From Burkholderiaceae bacterium (GTDB taxonomy: Bacteria > Pseudomonadota > Gammaproteobacteria > Burkholderiales > Burkholderiaceae_C): 7,051 nucleotides of DNA. Shown piece after piece: positions 5,750-7,051 of the stretch; position 1 is the first letter of the stretch; the number at the start of each line of letters is the position of its first letter. The notes below the pieces were generated by a model. That model had not been told where the DNA came from. It ran no database searches and was given only the letters and a program-made list of their open reading frames with translations. The DNA lies in the NCBI GenBank assembly GCA_017999135.1, contig JAGOBT010000163.1, forward strand, positions 1 to 7,051. The letters run 5' to 3'. The position numbers and the translations under genes were made by a program.

Positions 5750-5757
5750 CCGGCAGC
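5731..5757. terminator. Strong hairpin at the convergent junction, possible bidirectional terminator
   Basis: GCTGCCGTCA (5731-5740) pairs with TGAC (5747-5750) and GGCAGC (5752-5757), with one bulged C at 5751 and a 6-base loop CGCCGC. This makes about ten mostly G-C pairs. It overlaps the TGA of the FimV-like gene (5747-5749) and ends one base before the TAG of the aminotransferase (5761-5759). There is no T-tract on either strand, so it is not a textbook intrinsic terminator. Confidence 0.45.
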
Positions 5758-5758
5758 C

Positions 5759-6946
5759 CTACAGCCGCGCCAGGCGTGCCAGCGCCGCCTGCAGCGTCTC
5801 GTCTTTCTTGGCGTAGCAGAAGCGCGCCAGGCCCTGGTTGCGGCCGTCGTCGTAGAACGCCGACAGCGGGATCGCGGCCACGCCGATCTCGGTGGTCAGC
5901 CACTGGCAGAACTCGCCTTCCGGCAGGGGGCTGATGGCGCTGTAGTCGACCACCTGGAAGTAGCTGCCTTCACTGGGCAGCAGCTGGAAGCGGGTGCCCG
6001 CCAGGCCGGCGCGGAAGAGATCACGCTTGCGCTGGTAGAACGACGGCAGGTCCAGATAGGGCGCCGGGTTGGCCAGGTAGCGGGCCAGGCCGTGCTGCAT
6101 CGGCGTGTTGACGGTGAAGACGTTGAACTGGTGCACCTTGCGGAATTCGGCCGTCAGCGGCGCCGGCGCGGCCACGGTGCCGATCTTCCAGCCGGTGACA
6201 TGGAAGGTCTTGCCGAAGCTGCTGACGACGAAGGCGCGCGCCGCCAGCTCGGGGTGGGCGCTGGCGCTGGCGTGCGGCTCGCCGTCGTACACCATGTGCT
6301 CGTAGACCTCGTCGCTGATCAGCAGCGCGTCGGTGGGGCGCAAGATCTCCGCCAGCCGGTCGAAATCGGCCCGGCGCCAGATGGTGGCGCTGGGGTTGTG
6401 CGGCGAATTGACCAGGATGGCGCGGGTGCGCGGCGTGACGGCCGCGGCGATGGCGTCGAAATCGGGCCGGAAGCTGCCGGCCTGCAGTGCCACCCGCACC
6501 ACCGTGCCGCCGGCCAGCTCGATGTTGGGCACGTAGCTGTCGTAGTTGGGCTCGAGCACGATCACCTCGTCGCCCGGGCTCACCACCGCCAGGATGGCGG
6601 TGATGATGGCCTGGGTGGCGCCGGCGGTGATGGTGATCTCGGTGTTGGCGTCGTAGTGGCGGCCGTACAGGGCGTCGATCTTGCGTGACACCGCCTCGCG
6701 CAGTGCCGGCACGCCGGCCATCGGCGGGTACTGGTTCAGCCCGTCGCGCATGGCCTGGCCCACGGCGTCCAGCAGCGCCGGATCGCCTTCGAAATCAGGG
6801 AAGCCCTGGCCCAGGTTGACGGCGCCGCGCTCGGCCGCCAGGGCCGACATCACGGTGAAGATGGTGGTGCCCACCTTGGGCAGGCGGCTGGGCGGCAGCG
6901 GCGTACGGTGGACGGCCGGGGTGTCGGTGGGAACGGCGGTGGTCAT
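5759..6946 (-). CDS. PLP-dependent aminotransferase, YbdL/methionine aminotransferase type
   Basis: This 395-residue class I/II (fold type I) aminotransferase reversibly moves an amino group from an amino acid to a 2-oxo acid in the cytoplasm. NLGQGFPDF (44-52) is typical of the kynurenine aminotransferase/glutamine transaminase K and YbdL group. TAGATQAI (107-114) is the PLP phosphate-binding region. NSPHNPS contains Asn184, and SDEVYEH contains Asp212 (pyridine nitrogen) and Tyr215. SSFGKTFHVTGWKIG contains the Schiff-base Lys246. ARFCYAK contains Arg375, which binds the substrate carboxylate. Length is as expected (E. coli YbdL is about 386 residues). All catalytic residues are present. 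Preference for methionine and aromatic amino acids is inferred from YbdL; other 2-oxo acid substrates are possible. ATG 6946 is 5 bases after the stop of the upstream gene, with no strong Shine-Dalgarno site, suggesting translational coupling. Confidence 0.95.
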   Translation of the reverse strand: MTTAVPTDTPAVHRTPLPPSRLPKVGTTIFTVMSALAAERGAVNLGQGFPDFEGDPALLDAVGQAMRDGLNQYPPMAGVPALREAVSRKIDALYGRHYDANTEITITAGATQAIITAILAVVSPGDEVIVLEPNYDSYVPNIELAGGTVVRVALQAGSFRPDFDAIAAAVTPRTRAILVNSPHNPSATIWRRADFDRLAEILRPTDALLISDEVYEHMVYDGEPHASASAHPELAARAFVVSSFGKTFHVTGWKIGTVAAPAPLTAEFRKVHQFNVFTVNTPMQHGLARYLANPAPYLDLPSFYQRKRDLFRAGLAGTRFQLLPSEGSYFQVVDYSAISPLPEGEFCQWLTTEIGVAAIPLSAFYDDGRNQGLARFCYAKKDETLQAALARLARL

Positions 6947-6951
6947 GGTGC

Positions 6952-7051
6952 TCAGAGTTCGTAGGACGTGGGGGTGCTGCCAGGGCGCTCGGCCATGGCC
7001 TTCTCGATCAGCGGGCGGGTCAGGCGTTCGCTCAGCAGTTCGGCAAATGCG
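6952..7051 (-). CDS. C-terminal end of an unidentified protein (partial)
   Basis: An open frame enters from the right edge and gives 32 residues, starting AFAELLSERLTRPLIEKAMA and finishing in TSYEL before TGA (6954-6952). It is amphipathic and helical, then ends in a short polar tail. Third-codon positions are mostly G or C, as in the neighbouring genes. The stop lies 5 bases before the aminotransferase ATG on the same strand, which argues for a real upstream operon partner. The piece is too short to assign a family. Confidence 0.65.
   Translation of the reverse strand, partial: AFAELLSERLTRPLIEKAMAERPGSTPTSYEL

Overview
This 7051-base window looks like ordinary chromosomal DNA from a GC-rich (roughly 70% by eye) betaproteobacterium. 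Burkholderiales, in the Rubrivivax/Ideonella/Leptothrix area, is the best guess. That placement is inferred from composition, G/C-ending codons and the resemblance of the proteins to families common in that order; no rRNA or other taxonomic marker is present. I see no rRNA, tRNA, insertion sequence, phage gene, CRISPR array or tandem repeat.

Layout from left to right. (1) Positions 1-1134, minus: a eukaryote-like Ser/Thr protein kinase, complete through its kinase domain but cut at the C-terminal side by the window edge. (2) Positions 1135-1389: a divergent intergenic region. (3) Positions 1402-2148, plus: a protein of about 248 residues of unknown function. It converges with (4), positions 2159-3235, minus: an APH-type phosphotransferase of the ACAD10/ACAD11-LvaA group. 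(5) Positions 3249-3953, minus: a Crp/Fnr-family regulator lying 13 bases upstream of gene 4, almost certainly in one transcript with it. (6) Positions 3954-4228: a second divergent intergenic region, with a dyad just upstream of the regulator and a possible -10 element serving the plus-strand gene. (7) Positions 4229-5749, plus: a secreted/membrane protein with FimV-like topology. It converges with (8), positions 5759-6946, minus: a PLP-dependent aminotransferase of the YbdL (methionine aminotransferase) type. (9) Positions 6952-7051, minus: the last 32 codons of an unidentified gene, five bases upstream of gene 8 and probably cotranscribed with it.

Functionally the window is a mosaic of small transcription units rather than one pathway. 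The best supported unit is regulator plus phosphotransferase; by family knowledge this may act in hydroxyacyl-CoA or fatty-acyl catabolism. The aminotransferase belongs to amino-acid/2-oxo-acid metabolism. The kinase and the FimV-like protein suggest signalling and envelope/pilus-pole functions, but no direct link between them is visible.

The most noticeable non-coding structure is that both convergent gene junctions (about 10 bases each) carry strong GC-rich hairpins overlapping the stop codons, without U-tracts. I did not find convincing evidence of a previously undescribed multi-gene system here.
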